Notes: generated by a model from the sequence alone, not told the origin. DNA of 64,000 nucleotides from Panacagrimonas sp046594215 (GCA_046594215.1 JBKJPX010000009.1:87403-151402); one strand, 5' to 3'; positions 44,154 to 53,735 are shown, counted from the stretch's first letter. Numbers and translations: made by a program.

Positions 44154-47100
44154 ATGACGCGCATCAATCTCAGCGAGTGGGCGCTGGCAAACCGGACGCT
44201 GGTGAGCTACTTCATGCTGCTGCTGGCCGTCCTCGGCATCTGGGGCTATTTCCATCTCGGGCAGTCGGAAGATCCGCCGTTCACGTTCCGCGTGATGGTC
44301 GTGCGCACGGGCTGGCCCGGCGCCACCGCGGATCAGGTCGACCGCCTCGTCACCGACAAGATCGAGGAGAAACTGCAGGAACTCGATTCGCTGGACTTCC
44401 TGCGTTCGTATTCGCGCCCCGGCGAATCGCAGGTCTTCGTGCTGTACCGCGAGGACACCGACCGCGCGAAGATTCACGAGAACTGGTACCAGACGCGCAA
44501 GAAGATCAGCGATATCCGCCACACGCTCCCGCCCGACGTGGTGGGACCTTCCTTCAACGACGAGTTCGGCGACACCTTCGGCAACATCTACGCCCTGCAG
44601 GGCAAGGATTTCAGCTACGAAGAACTCAAGGACCACGCGGACCGTATCCGCGATCGCCTGCTGCGCGTGCGCGACGTGGCCAAGGTCGAGTTCATCGGCC
44701 TGCAGGAAGAGCGCATCTTCGTCGACGTGGCCAACACGCGGCGCGCGCAGCTCGGCATTCCGCCGACCCTGATCGCCGAGGTGCTGGCCCAGCAGAACAA
44801 CGTGGCGCCCTCAGGCGACTTCGATACGGCGACCGACAAGATCTATCTGCGCGTCACCGGCGGCCTGGACAAGATCGAGGAGCTCAAGGAGCTCCCGATC
44901 GAGTTCCAGGGCCGGACTTTCCGTCTCGGTGACGTCGCCGAGATCCACCGCGGCTACCAGGATCCACCGGGCCCGCGCATGCGGTTCAAGGGCGAGAACG
45001 CCATCGGCATCGCGGTCTCGATGGAAAAAGGAGGCGACATCATCCGCCTGGGCAAAGCGCTGGATGCCGAGTTCGAGACGCTCAACACCATCGTGCCGAT
45101 GGGCATGGAACTGTCGCGCGTCGCCGACCAGCCGCGCGCCGTGACGCGCGCCACCAACGTGTTCGTGCGCGCGCTGGCCGAGGCCGTCGTCATCGTGCTC
45201 GTGGTGTGCTTTCTGTCGCTGGGCACGCGCGTCGGGCTGGTGGTGATGGCGACGATCCCGCTGGTGCTGGGCATGACCTTCGCGGCGATGCATTACTTCG
45301 GCATCGGCCTGCACAAGATCTCGCTGGGCTCCCTGATCCTCGCGCTGGGCCTGCTCGTGGACGACGCCATCATCGCCGTCGAGATGATGGCGGTGAAGCT
45401 CGAGCAGGGTTTCGATCGCGTGAAGGCCGCAGCCTACGCGTATTCGTCCACGGCCTTCCCGATGCTCAGCGGCACGCTGATCACCGCGGCCGGTTTCCTG
45501 CCGATCGCCACCGCCAAGAGCAGCACCGGCGAGTACACGGTGTCGATCTTCCAGGTGGTCACGCTCGCGCTGCTGCTGTCGTGGGTCGCGGCGGTGATCT
45601 TCGTGCCCCTGCTCGGCTACAAGCTGCTGCCGGAGAAGGGCCTGTCCGAGGACGGCAAGGCGCACGACGAGCACTCGGTCTATCACACGCGCTTCTACAA
45701 CCTGTTCCGTCGCACCGTGCAGCTCTGCGTGAACCGGCGCTGGACCACCATCGGCATCACCGTGGGACTGTTCGTCGGCAGCCTGGTGCTGTTCGCCAAC
45801 GTGCCGCAACAGTTCTTCCCGGCCTCGACGCGTTTGGAACTGCTGGTGGACCTCAAGCTGCCGGAAGGCGCGTCGATCGACCAGACCGATCGCACCGCGC
45901 GTCGCCTCGAAGGCTTGCTCAAGGGGCTGGACGGACTGGAAAGCTACGTCGCCTACGTCGGCACCGGCGCGCCGCGCTTCATCCTGCCGCTGGACCAGCA
46001 GCTGCCGGCGGCGAGCTTCGCCCAGTTCGTGCTGAACACCCGCGACTACGAGGCGCGCGAGTCGCTGCGCAAGCATCTTCTGGAGGTTCTGCCCAGGGAG
46101 TTCACCGAGGCGCGCTGGCGCGTGAACCGGCTGGAAAACGGCCCGCCGGTGGGCTACGTGCTCCAGTACCGCGTCTCCGGCCCCGACCGCGACATCGCCG
46201 CGATTCACGCGGAGAAGATCGCCGCGATCCTGCGCGCCAACCCGTATCCCCAGGGCGTCAATCTGGATACCGCGGAACCCTCGAAGATGATCCACGTGAC
46301 CATCGACCAGGACCGCGCTCGCAGCCTGGGCGTGAGCACGCGCAGCGTCTCGCAGATGCTCGAGGCCGCCATCAACGGCGCAACCGTCACCCAGTATCGC
46401 GAGGACAACAAGCTGATCCAGGTCGTGCTGCGCGGCCCGCCTCGCGAACGCGAGCATCTGGAACTGCTGAGCAGCCTGGCGGTGCCGACAGCCAGCGGCG
46501 CGAACATCCCGCTGTCGCAGATCGCGCGCCTCGAATACCGCTTCGAGCCCGGCATATTGTGGCGGCGCAACCGCGCGCCGACGATAACCGTGCGCGCCGA
46601 TCTCTACGACGACCTCGTGCAGCCCGCCGAGGTCGTTGCCCAGGTCGCCCCCGAGATCGCCAAGGTCCAAGCCGGCCTGCCGACTGGCTACCGGCTCGAG
46701 GTCGGCGGCTCGGTGGACGACGCAGCCAAGGGCCAGAACAGTGTGAACGTCGGCATGCCGCTGTTCCTGATCGTGGTGTTCACCGTGCTGATGATCCAGC
46801 TGCGCAGCTTCTCGCAGAGCGTCATGGTGATGCTCACCGCGCCGCTGGGGATCATCGGCGTTGCCAGTTTCCTGCTGCTGTTCGGTCAGCCTTTCGGTTT
46901 CGTCGCAATGCTCGGCACGATCGCGCTGCTGGGCATGATCATGCGCAACAGCGTCATCCTGATCGACCAGATCCGGCAGGACCTCGAGCACGGTCGCAGC
47001 CCGTTCGACGCGGTCGTGGAAGCCACCGTGCGACGCCTGCGCCCTATCGTGCTGACCGCGCTGGCCGCGGTGCTTGCGATGATTCCCCTGTCGCGCAGCG

Positions 47101-47282
47101 TGTTCTTCGGCCCGATGGCGGTGGCCATCATGGGTGGGCTGATCGCCGCGACGGTGCTTACGCTGCTGTTCCTGCCGGCGCTCTACGCGGCCTGGTTCAA
47201 GGTGCCGCGCTCGACGCCCAGCAGCAATGGCGGCGGTCATTCGGCGCCGAACACGGTCGTGGTGGACGGCAGCCTCCCTTGA
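44154..47282 (+). CDS. RND efflux pump, HAE-1/AcrB family
   Basis: 1,042 aa inner-membrane proton/drug antiporter. N-terminal first membrane segment (TLVSYFMLLLAVLGIWGYFHLG), a large periplasmic loop, and the proton-relay aspartate pair in LGLLVDDAIIAVEMM at about residues 403-404; a second half repeats the arrangement (LGTIALLGMIMRNSVILIDQI, ALAAVLAMIPLSRSVFFGPMAVAIMGGL). With the adaptor it should export hydrophobic compounds or drugs; the outer-membrane channel is not encoded here. Controlled probably by the divergent TetR protein. Confidence 0.95.
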   Translation: MTRINLSEWALANRTLVSYFMLLLAVLGIWGYFHLGQSEDPPFTFRVMVVRTGWPGATADQVDRLVTDKIEEKLQELDSLDFLRSYSRPGESQVFVLYREDTDRAKIHENWYQTRKKISDIRHTLPPDVVGPSFNDEFGDTFGNIYALQGKDFSYEELKDHADRIRDRLLRVRDVAKVEFIGLQEERIFVDVANTRRAQLGIPPTLIAEVLAQQNNVAPSGDFDTATDKIYLRVTGGLDKIEELKELPIEFQGRTFRLGDVAEIHRGYQDPPGPRMRFKGENAIGIAVSMEKGGDIIRLGKALDAEFETLNTIVPMGMELSRVADQPRAVTRATNVFVRALAEAVVIVLVVCFLSLGTRVGLVVMATIPLVLGMTFAAMHYFGIGLHKISLGSLILALGLLVDDAIIAVEMMAVKLEQGFDRVKAAAYAYSSTAFPMLSGTLITAAGFLPIATAKSSTGEYTVSIFQVVTLALLLSWVAAVIFVPLLGYKLLPEKGLSEDGKAHDEHSVYHTRFYNLFRRTVQLCVNRRWTTIGITVGLFVGSLVLFANVPQQFFPASTRLELLVDLKLPEGASIDQTDRTARRLEGLLKGLDGLESYVAYVGTGAPRFILPLDQQLPAASFAQFVLNTRDYEARESLRKHLLEVLPREFTEARWRVNRLENGPPVGYVLQYRVSGPDRDIAAIHAEKIAAILRANPYPQGVNLDTAEPSKMIHVTIDQDRARSLGVSTRSVSQMLEAAINGATVTQYREDNKLIQVVLRGPPREREHLELLSSLAVPTASGANIPLSQIARLEYRFEPGILWRRNRAPTITVRADLYDDLVQPAEVVAQVAPEIAKVQAGLPTGYRLEVGGSVDDAAKGQNSVNVGMPLFLIVVFTVLMIQLRSFSQSVMVMLTAPLGIIGVASFLLLFGQPFGFVAMLGTIALLGMIMRNSVILIDQIRQDLEHGRSPFDAVVEATVRRLRPIVLTALAAVLAMIPLSRSVFFGPMAVAIMGGLIAATVLTLLFLPALYAAWFKVPRSTPSSNGGGHSAPNTVVVDGSLP

Positions 47283-47376
47283 GCCTTGCGCATCCGCAAC
47301 GCGGACGCTGAATTTCGCGAAGAGAAGAGCGGGTCCGTTTGTCGACGTCCGGGCAGGAATCGCGGACTTCGTCCAG

Positions 47377-47994
47377 CTACGGTGCCGCGCGATCGAGCAA
47401 CCGGCGCAGCTCGTCACGCAACGCCGGCACCACCTCTTCCTCGAACCACGGCCGCTTACGGAGCCAGAGCGTGTTGCGCGGACTCGGATGCGGGAGCGGC
47501 AGGAAGCCTTTCGCAAGGTGGCTTTGCCAGTTGCGCACGGTGTATTCCAGCGACCGGCCGCGCGCGTCCAGGTAGCGCGCCTGGGCGTACTGCCCGATCA
47601 GCAAAGTCAGGCGCACCTGCGGCAACAACGCGAGCACACGCTCGTGCCATCGCGGGGCGCACTCCGGCCGCGGCGGCAGATCACCGCCCTTGCCGCGACC
47701 GGGGTAGCAGAAGCCCATCGGCATGATCGCGATGCGCGAGGTGTCGTAGAACCCCTCGCGATCCAGGCCCATCCAGCTTCGCAGCCGCTCCCCGCTGGCA
47801 TCGTCCCAGGGAACACCGCTGGCGTGCACCCTGGTGCCCGGCGCCTGGCCGATGACCAGCAGCTTGGCGCCCGCGTCGAGCCTGACCACCGGGCGCGGTC
47901 CGAGCGGCAGGTGCTCGCTGCACAGGGTGCAGGCGCGGATCTCGGCAACGAGACGATCGAGCGTGGCGGCGGCGGGCGAGGTTCGGCTCGGCAT
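47377..47994 (-). CDS. Uracil-DNA glycosylase superfamily protein, Fe-S type
   Basis: 205 aa. Excises uracil or a related base from DNA. The UDG superfamily motifs are LLVIGQAPGTRVHASGVPW (motif A; Gln instead of the Glu of family 4) and HPSPRN (motif B). Four cysteines are positioned for a [4Fe-4S] cluster: CTLC near the N-terminus and C...C separated by 15 residues (FCYPGRGKGG...RPEC). The ATG at 47994 is used although the frame is open upstream. Convergent with the RND gene (94 bp apart). Substrate range unverified. Confidence 0.87.
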   Translation of the reverse strand: MPSRTSPAAATLDRLVAEIRACTLCSEHLPLGPRPVVRLDAGAKLLVIGQAPGTRVHASGVPWDDASGERLRSWMGLDREGFYDTSRIAIMPMGFCYPGRGKGGDLPPRPECAPRWHERVLALLPQVRLTLLIGQYAQARYLDARGRSLEYTVRNWQSHLAKGFLPLPHPSPRNTLWLRKRPWFEEEVVPALRDELRRLLDRAAP

Positions 47995-48072
47995 CGCAGG
48001 ATGGTAATTCCGGTCCCGGTGCTTCGCGACGACGGGAATGCGAAACTGCCCCCGCTCCCTGATCCCGCCTCC

Positions 48073-48951
48073 ATGCCTGTCCTCCTCGAAGCTCGCGACC
48101 TCGTCAAGCACTACCCGAGGGTGAAGGCCGTCGACGGCGTAAGCTTCGACGTCGCGCAGGGCATCTGCTTCGGGCTGCTGGGTCCCAACGGCGCCGGCAA
48201 GAGCACGATCATCGAGATGCTCGAAGGCCTGAGCAAGCCCACGGGCGGACAGGTGCTGTTTCGTGGCGCGCCGCTGGGCACGGACTACCGCGACCGCATC
48301 GGCATCCAGTTCCAGTCCACCGCGCTTCAGGATTTTCTGACGGTGCGCGAGAACCTGAATTTCTTCGGCGCGCTGTATCCCGCGCGCCGCTCGATGCACG
48401 AGATCATCGAACGCTGCAACCTAGGTGACTTCCTGGACCGCGATACGCGCAAGCTCTCCGGCGGCCAGCGCCAGCGCGCGCTGCTCGGCATCGCGCTGAT
48501 CAACGATCCGGAACTGCTGTTCCTCGACGAACCCACGACCGGGCTCGACCCGCAGGCGCGGCGCAACTTCTGGGAACTGATCGGCGACATCAAGCGCGCG
48601 GGAAAGACCCTGCTCCTGACCACGCACTACATGGAAGAGGCCTACGCCCTGTGCGACGAGATCGGGATCATGGATCACGGCAAGCTCATTGCGCGCGGAA
48701 CGCCGAAGGCGCTGCTCGCGCAGCACTTCGACGAGAAGGTGCTGGAACTTCCATCGAGCCTGCTGGAAGGCCGCGAGTGGAGCTTCCCGGTGCATCACAG
48801 CGAAGCCGGCGCCGAGATCCGCACGCGCTCTGTGAACACGGTGCTGGGTGAACTGCTAGGCGCCGGCGTTGACCTCACGCAGCTGCACCAGCGTCCGCCG
48901 TCGCTGGACGACCTGTTCCTGGAACTGACCGGCAAGGACGAGCGCGCGTGA
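48073..48951 (+). CDS. ABC-2 type exporter ATP-binding protein
   Basis: 292 aa. Walker A GPNGAGKSTII, Q-loop FQSTALQDFLTVRENL, signature LSGGQRQRA, Walker B LLFLDEPTTGLD and H-loop LTTHYMEEA. It energises the permease that follows; the stop overlaps the next start (TGATG). The C-terminal part (KVLELPSSLLEGREW...) resembles multidrug/NatA-type exporters. The transported substrate is not predictable from sequence. Confidence 0.95.
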   Translation: MPVLLEARDLVKHYPRVKAVDGVSFDVAQGICFGLLGPNGAGKSTIIEMLEGLSKPTGGQVLFRGAPLGTDYRDRIGIQFQSTALQDFLTVRENLNFFGALYPARRSMHEIIERCNLGDFLDRDTRKLSGGQRQRALLGIALINDPELLFLDEPTTGLDPQARRNFWELIGDIKRAGKTLLLTTHYMEEAYALCDEIGIMDHGKLIARGTPKALLAQHFDEKVLELPSSLLEGREWSFPVHHSEAGAEIRTRSVNTVLGELLGAGVDLTQLHQRPPSLDDLFLELTGKDERA

Positions 48952-49976
48952 TGGGCTTTTCCTTCCAGCGGTTCCGCGCGGCCACTGTCGCGCGCAGCAT
49001 CGAGTTCCTGCGCGACCGCTCCGCGTTGGCCTGGAACCTGATGTTTCCGGTGCTGACGGTCGTCGGCTTCGCCGCCATCTTCTCGGGTCCCGGCCAGCCC
49101 GTGTTCAAGGTCGCGGTCGTGGCCGCTTCAGAGCCGACGAAAGAGATGCATCCCTTCTTCGCCACGCCGCACATCCAGTTCTACCGCGAGCCGGAACTCG
49201 AAGCGGCCAAGCGCAAGGTCGCGCGTCACCGCGTGGACCTGCTGCTGGACTTCGAGGGTGAACAGCCGCGCTACTGGACCAATCCCGAGTCGCCGAAGGG
49301 AGAACTCGTCGAGAAGCTGCTGCTGAGCAGCGGAGGCGTCACGCCCGCGAAGCAGCAGGCCACGGGCAAGCCGATCCGGTATGTGGATTGGGCCGTGCCC
49401 GGCATCCTGGGTGTGAACCTGATGTTCTCCTGCCTTTGGGGCGTGGGCTACGTGATCGTGCGCTACCGCAAGAGCGGGCACCTCAAGCGCCTGAACGCCA
49501 CACCGCTGCGCGCGCTGGAATTCGTCTCCGCGCAGATCGTCTCGCGCCTCGCGCTGGTGATGACCACGACGACAATGATGTTCGTGGGCTGCAACCTGTT
49601 CATGCACTTCCCGATGGAAGGCTCCTACCTCGACCTCTTCATCCTGACCCTGATCGGCAGCCTGTCGCTGACCTCCATGGGCCTGCTGGTCGCAGCGCGC
49701 GTCGGCAGCGAAGAGATTTCCGGCGGACTCCTGAACGTGATCAGCTCGCCGATGATGATCCTGTCGGGCGCGTTCTTCTCGCTCGACGGCTCGCCGCGCT
49801 GGGTGCAGGCCGTGTCGGAGATCTTCCCGCTGACGCACATGCTCAGCGCTGCGCGCAGCATCATGCTCGACGGCGCGCACCTGACCGACCTGGGCTACCC
49901 GCTGCTGGTGCTGGTCGGCACCACCGTGGTGTGCATGACCTTCGGCTCGCTGCTGTTCAAGTGGACACAGGACTGA
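48951..49976 (+). CDS. ABC-2 type exporter permease
   Basis: 341 aa. One N-terminal membrane segment (ALAWNLMFPVLTVVGFAAIF), a periplasmic loop of about 140 aa, then five further segments (VNLMFSCLWGVGYVIV, LVMTTTTMMFVGCNLF, LFILTLIGSLSLTSMGLLVA, MMILSGAFFSL, PLLVLVGTTVVCMTF), as in ABC2_membrane_3 permeases. A GTG three bases upstream of the ATG is also possible. Pairs with the ATPase upstream. Confidence 0.92.
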   Translation: MGFSFQRFRAATVARSIEFLRDRSALAWNLMFPVLTVVGFAAIFSGPGQPVFKVAVVAASEPTKEMHPFFATPHIQFYREPELEAAKRKVARHRVDLLLDFEGEQPRYWTNPESPKGELVEKLLLSSGGVTPAKQQATGKPIRYVDWAVPGILGVNLMFSCLWGVGYVIVRYRKSGHLKRLNATPLRALEFVSAQIVSRLALVMTTTTMMFVGCNLFMHFPMEGSYLDLFILTLIGSLSLTSMGLLVAARVGSEEISGGLLNVISSPMMILSGAFFSLDGSPRWVQAVSEIFPLTHMLSAARSIMLDGAHLTDLGYPLLVLVGTTVVCMTFGSLLFKWTQD

Positions 49977-51034
49977 AGAACGCGCTCGCGATGGGGCTGC
50001 TCGGCGCGGCGCTGTCGGGCTGCGCATCGCTGGGCTACTACGCGCAGCTCGCGCGCGGCCAGATGGAGCTGCTGAACAAGCGCGAACCGATCGCAAAAAT
50101 CGTCGAGGATCCGCGGCGTGATGCCGAACTGCGTCGCCGCCTCGCGCTGGTGCTTGACGCACGTCGCTTCGCGGTCGACCGGCTTGATCTGCCGGACAAC
50201 GGCAGCTACACCCTGTACGCCGACCTGGGTCGGCCCTTCGTGCTCTGGAACGTGTTCGCCGCGCCGGAGTTCTCGCTCGCGGCAGTCGAGTCCTGCTTTC
50301 CTCTCGCGGGCTGCGTCGCCTATCGCGGCCACTATCGCAAGGAGCTCGCTCAGGCAGCGGCAGACAAGCTGAAGAAGGAAGGCTACGACGTGGAGATCGG
50401 CGGCGTGCCGGCCTACTCCACGCTCGGCTGGTTCGACGACCCGGTCCTCAGCACGATGATGCGCTGGAGCGACGCGGTGCTGGTGGGGACCGTCTTCCAC
50501 GAACTCGGCCACCTGCGGTTCTACGTGAAGAACCAGACGACGTTCAACGAGTCCTACGCCAACTTCATCGAGGAGCAGGGACTGCACGAGTATTTCGCCG
50601 CGGGCCATATCAACGCGGAGGATTCCGCGACGCAGCGCCAACGCGAGGCGCGGTTCGTCGCGCTCGTGATCGCCACGCGACAGAAGCTCTCCGTGCTGTA
50701 CTCGCTACCGCTGTCGCCCGAAGCCATGCGGGCCCAGAAAGCCGAGGCTTTCGCCCGACTCAAGGCCGACTACGCGCGCTTGCGCGACACCGAGTGGCAC
50801 GGAGAACGCGATTACGAGGGCTGGTTCGCGCGCGAACTCAACAACGCAAGCCTGTTGCCTGTCGGTCTGTACGACGAATGGATGCCGGCGTTTCGCATGC
50901 TGTTCGAGGAGTGCGGGCACGACTGGCCGCGTTTTCACACTGCCGTCGCGAAGCTGGGGGGGCTGGGTGCCGAGGCGCGCCAGCAGCGACTGTCCGAGCT
51001 GCAGGCGGCGGCCGCGGTGCTCGCGTCGCCCTGA
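49961..51034 (+). CDS. PF10023-type predicted aminopeptidase, lipoprotein
   Basis: About 357 aa. An N-terminal signal with lipobox ALSGC (Cys21 from the GTG start) targets it to the envelope. The zinc metallopeptidase motif HELGH is in VFHELGHLRFY and an ESYANF glutamate follows, as in gluzincin-type enzymes. The GTG at 49961 overlaps the permease by 16 bp and gives a signal peptide with a lysine in its n-region; an ATG at 49991 would leave none. Together with the ABC exporter it may act on an exported peptide; this is inference. Confidence 0.85.
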   Translation: MDTGLKNALAMGLLGAALSGCASLGYYAQLARGQMELLNKREPIAKIVEDPRRDAELRRRLALVLDARRFAVDRLDLPDNGSYTLYADLGRPFVLWNVFAAPEFSLAAVESCFPLAGCVAYRGHYRKELAQAAADKLKKEGYDVEIGGVPAYSTLGWFDDPVLSTMMRWSDAVLVGTVFHELGHLRFYVKNQTTFNESYANFIEEQGLHEYFAAGHINAEDSATQRQREARFVALVIATRQKLSVLYSLPLSPEAMRAQKAEAFARLKADYARLRDTEWHGERDYEGWFARELNNASLLPVGLYDEWMPAFRMLFEECGHDWPRFHTAVAKLGGLGAEARQQRLSELQAAAAVLASP

Positions 51035-51098
51035 GCCGCTGTCACCCCCAGCCCGGATGTCGAGCGGGGTTCTCTCCTCCCCCGACGAACCATCATCC

Positions 51099-51113
51099 CC
51101 GGACTTCATCCGG
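51099..51113. repeat. Short palindrome CCGGA...TCCGG in intergenic region
   Basis: CCGGA CTTCA TCCGG lies in the 168-bp gap between the peptidase and gor. It resembles the hairpin at 52574-52596 (both contain CCCGGACT and TCCGG), and both lie beside gor. They may be copies of a small repetitive palindrome. Confidence 0.35.
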
Positions 51114-51202
51114 ACCACGGGCCGGGCCGGTCCGTAGCCGCACCGATAGGTCCGGAGCGCTACGCGCCGTAAGCTGCACGCCCGCCTCCAGGAGTACGCG
51201 TG

Positions 51203-52561
51203 ATGTCCGAAGCCTTCGACCTGTTCGTCATCGGTGGCGGCTCGGCCGGCGTTCGGGCGGCGCGCTTCGCCGCGAACTTCGGCGCCAAGGTGGCGCTCGC
51301 GGAGAGCCGCTACCTCGGAGGCACCTGTGTGAATGTCGGCTGCGTGCCGAAGAAATTCCTCGTCTACGGGGCGCACTTCCACGAGGACTTCGAGCAGTCC
51401 GCCGGCTACGGCTGGAGCCTGAACGGCAAGCCGACCTTCGAATGGTCGACCCTGATCGCCAACAAGAATCACGAGATCTCGCGCCTCAACGGCATCTACC
51501 GGAAGCTGCTCGTGGAGGCCGGCGTGCACGTGCTCGACGCCCATGCGCGGCTGATCGACGCGAACACCGTGCAGGTCGGCGATCAGACGTTCTCCGCCAA
51601 ACACATCCTGATCGCCACGGGCGGCTGGCCGCAGATCCCCGAGATTCCCGGCAAGGAGCACGCGATCAGTTCGAACGAAGCCTTCTTCCTGAAGGATCTT
51701 CCGCGTCGGGTACTGGTGGTCGGTGGCGGCTACATCGCGGTGGAGTTCGCGTCGATCTTCCACGGCCTGGGCGCGCAGACCACGCAGATCTATCGCGGCG
51801 ACCTGTTTCTGCGTGAGTTCGACATCGCCGTGCGCGAGCACCTACGCGACGAACTGCTGCGCAAAAAGCTGGACCTGCGCTTCAAGACCGACGTCACGGC
51901 GATCGAGAAGCGCGCGGACGGAACCTTGCTGGCGAAGCTCAAGGATGGCGGCAACATCGAGACCGACTGCGTGTTCTTCGCCACCGGTCGCCGCCCGATG
52001 CTGGACAATCTCGGGCTGGAGAACACCAAGGTCGAACTGGACGAGCGCGGCTACGTCAAGGTGAACGACGCGTTCGAAACCCGCGAACCTTCGATCCTGG
52101 CGCTGGGCGACGTGATCGGCCGCGTGCAGCTCACGCCTGTGGCGCTGGCCGAGGGCATGGCGGTGGCGCGACGCCTGTTCCGCCCGGCGGAATACCGGCC
52201 ACTCGACTACGCGACGATCCCGACGGCGGTCTTCAGCCTGCCCAACATCGGCACCGTGGGACTCACCGAGGACGCGGCGAAGAAGAAGGGACACAAGCTG
52301 AAGATCTTCGAGAGCCGCTTCCGGCCGATGAAGCTGACGCTGACCGCGTTCCAGCAAAGGACGCTGATGAAGCTGGTGGTGGATGCCGACACCGACCGCG
52401 TGCTCGGCTGCCACATGGTCGGCCCGGAAGCCGGCGAGATCGTGCAGGGCCTCGCGGTGGCGCTGAAGGCCGGTGCCACCAAGCAGGTATTCGACGAGAC
52501 GATCGGAGTGCACCCGACCTCCGCCGAAGAATTCGTCACCCTGCGAACCGCGACTCGCTGA
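51203..52561 (+). CDS. gor: Glutathione-disulfide reductase
   Basis: 452 aa. NADPH-dependent reduction of glutathione disulfide, a flavoprotein of the pyridine nucleotide-disulfide family. FAD motif VIGGGSAGVRAARFAA, redox-active GGTCVNVGCVPKK (C42, C47), NADPH motif VVGGGYIAVEFASIFHGLG with downstream arginines (YRGDLFLREFD), and the C-terminal HPTSAEEFVTL with the catalytic His-Glu. GGAG precedes the ATG at 51203. Confidence 0.95.
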   Translation: MSEAFDLFVIGGGSAGVRAARFAANFGAKVALAESRYLGGTCVNVGCVPKKFLVYGAHFHEDFEQSAGYGWSLNGKPTFEWSTLIANKNHEISRLNGIYRKLLVEAGVHVLDAHARLIDANTVQVGDQTFSAKHILIATGGWPQIPEIPGKEHAISSNEAFFLKDLPRRVLVVGGGYIAVEFASIFHGLGAQTTQIYRGDLFLREFDIAVREHLRDELLRKKLDLRFKTDVTAIEKRADGTLLAKLKDGGNIETDCVFFATGRRPMLDNLGLENTKVELDERGYVKVNDAFETREPSILALGDVIGRVQLTPVALAEGMAVARRLFRPAEYRPLDYATIPTAVFSLPNIGTVGLTEDAAKKKGHKLKIFESRFRPMKLTLTAFQQRTLMKLVVDADTDRVLGCHMVGPEAGEIVQGLAVALKAGATKQVFDETIGVHPTSAEEFVTLRTATR

Positions 52562-52573
52562 CGCCCTCGACTA

Positions 52574-52596
52574 GAGCCCGGACTGCGTCCGGGCTC
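52574..52596. terminator. Perfect 10-bp hairpin between gor and dsbC-like genes
   Basis: GAGCCCGGAC (52574-52583) and GTCCGGGCTC (52587-52596) with a 3-nt loop, in the 55-bp gap between convergent genes. No T-tract. It may act as a transcription end or belong to a repeat family (compare 51099-51113). Confidence 0.6.
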
Positions 52597-52616
52597 CGGG
52601 GAGGCTAGCCGCGCGC

Positions 52617-53432
52617 TCAGCTCGTGCCGCCGGCCACGCCCTTCTGCGAGAGCGCCTTCAGGAGTTCCTCGGGCGTCTGGTAGCCCGGAATCAGCTCGCC
52701 ATCCGGAAGGATGATCGCGGGCGTGCCGCGCAGCCCGAGCTCACCGGCCAGCTTGAGCTGATCCATCACGGGGTTCGGGCAGCTCGCGTCGCCCTCGACC
52801 CCGGTGCCCAGCTTGGCCTGCGTCAGCGCGGCCTTGCGATCCGCCGCGCACCAGACCTTCTCCGCTTTGTAGAAGGAGTCCGTGTTCGGACCCGAGCGCG
52901 GGAAGAACAGGTAGCGCACCGCGATGCCGTCGGCGTTGTAGTCGGCGATGTGCTGGTGGAGCTTGCGGCAGTAGCCGCAATCGATGTCGGTGAACACCGT
53001 CACGGTGTACTTGGTCGGGACGTTCTCGGGCGCAAACAGGATGGAGTGGCTGGCGTCGAACTTGTCCACGAGCGCCACGCGCGCCGTGCGCCGCCGGTCT
53101 TCGGTCAGGCTGCGACCGGCGACGACGTCATTGAGATCACCCTCGATCAGATAACGACCATCGAGCGTGACATAACCGAAATTCATGCCCGACTGCACCT
53201 CGTAGATGCCGGGCATCGGCGTGGGCCGTACCGCGTCCACTGACGTGCCCTTCAGGTTGGCGGAGATACGCTTACGCAGCGCCTCCATATCGGCCGGGTC
53301 GGCGGCGACGACGTCCGCGGGCGAGCCCAGGTTCGTCGAACCGCCAGTCTTGCCGACGCCTTCCTCCATGGGAGGTGCGCAAGCGGCTATCGCCATCACA
53401 GCGAGGAACGCGGGAATCAGGGACTTCAGCAT
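52617..53432 (-). CDS. DsbC/DsbG-like disulfide isomerase, lipoprotein
   Basis: 271 aa. A signal peptide with lipobox AIAAC (Cys18) predicts a lipid-anchored envelope protein, unlike soluble DsbC. An N-terminal dimerisation-like domain (LKGTSVDAVRPTPMPGIYEVQSG) precedes a thioredoxin fold with active site DCGYC (C152, C155) and cis-Pro loop RGTPAIILPDG. It should isomerise or reduce wrong disulfides in exported proteins. Start at 53432; an upstream frame exists but does not give a signal peptide. Convergent with gor. Confidence 0.92.
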   Translation of the reverse strand: MLKSLIPAFLAVMAIAACAPPMEEGVGKTGGSTNLGSPADVVAADPADMEALRKRISANLKGTSVDAVRPTPMPGIYEVQSGMNFGYVTLDGRYLIEGDLNDVVAGRSLTEDRRRTARVALVDKFDASHSILFAPENVPTKYTVTVFTDIDCGYCRKLHQHIADYNADGIAVRYLFFPRSGPNTDSFYKAEKVWCAADRKAALTQAKLGTGVEGDASCPNPVMDQLKLAGELGLRGTPAIILPDGELIPGYQTPEELLKALSQKGVAGGTS

Positions 53433-53636
53433 GGGAAAGGGCCGGTGGGTCAGCGCTTCATTGTAAGTCGAAAGAAACGGCGGCTGCGCTGTGATGCCGC
53501 GCACAGGGAGACCTCCAAACCGTCTTGTTCGTTCATTCGTCGGCGCAGACAATCCTTTCGTCGAATCCAGACGGTCAGGCCACCGGTTCCAAGCTCCGGA
53601 TCCGACCGCAGCCAAGACGTTCGCAGAGAGACCTCC

Positions 53637-53735
53637 ATGAACCAGCTCACCCCGTTTTTCGTTGTGTACGGCCGCATGCTCGCCGGGGTGGTGTTGATCG
53701 TCGCGCTCGCCTACTTCGGCGTGCCGAACGCCTGA
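53637..53735 (+). CDS. Possible 32-aa single-span membrane protein
   Basis: MNQLTPFFVVYGRMLAGVVL... has a continuous hydrophobic stretch after a short N-terminus and ends in VPNA. GAGAG lies about 9 nt before the ATG. No family is recognised; the gene is short and may not be real. Located between the dsbC-like gene and the recombinase. Confidence 0.4.
   Translation: MNQLTPFFVVYGRMLAGVVLIVALAYFGVPNA

Noticed and set aside
44811..47516. A 901-codon open frame opposite the RND pump gene
   Set aside because: Composition is dominated by His, Asp, Arg and Gln with no domain; it is the antisense shadow of a strong, complete AcrB-type gene in GC-rich DNA.
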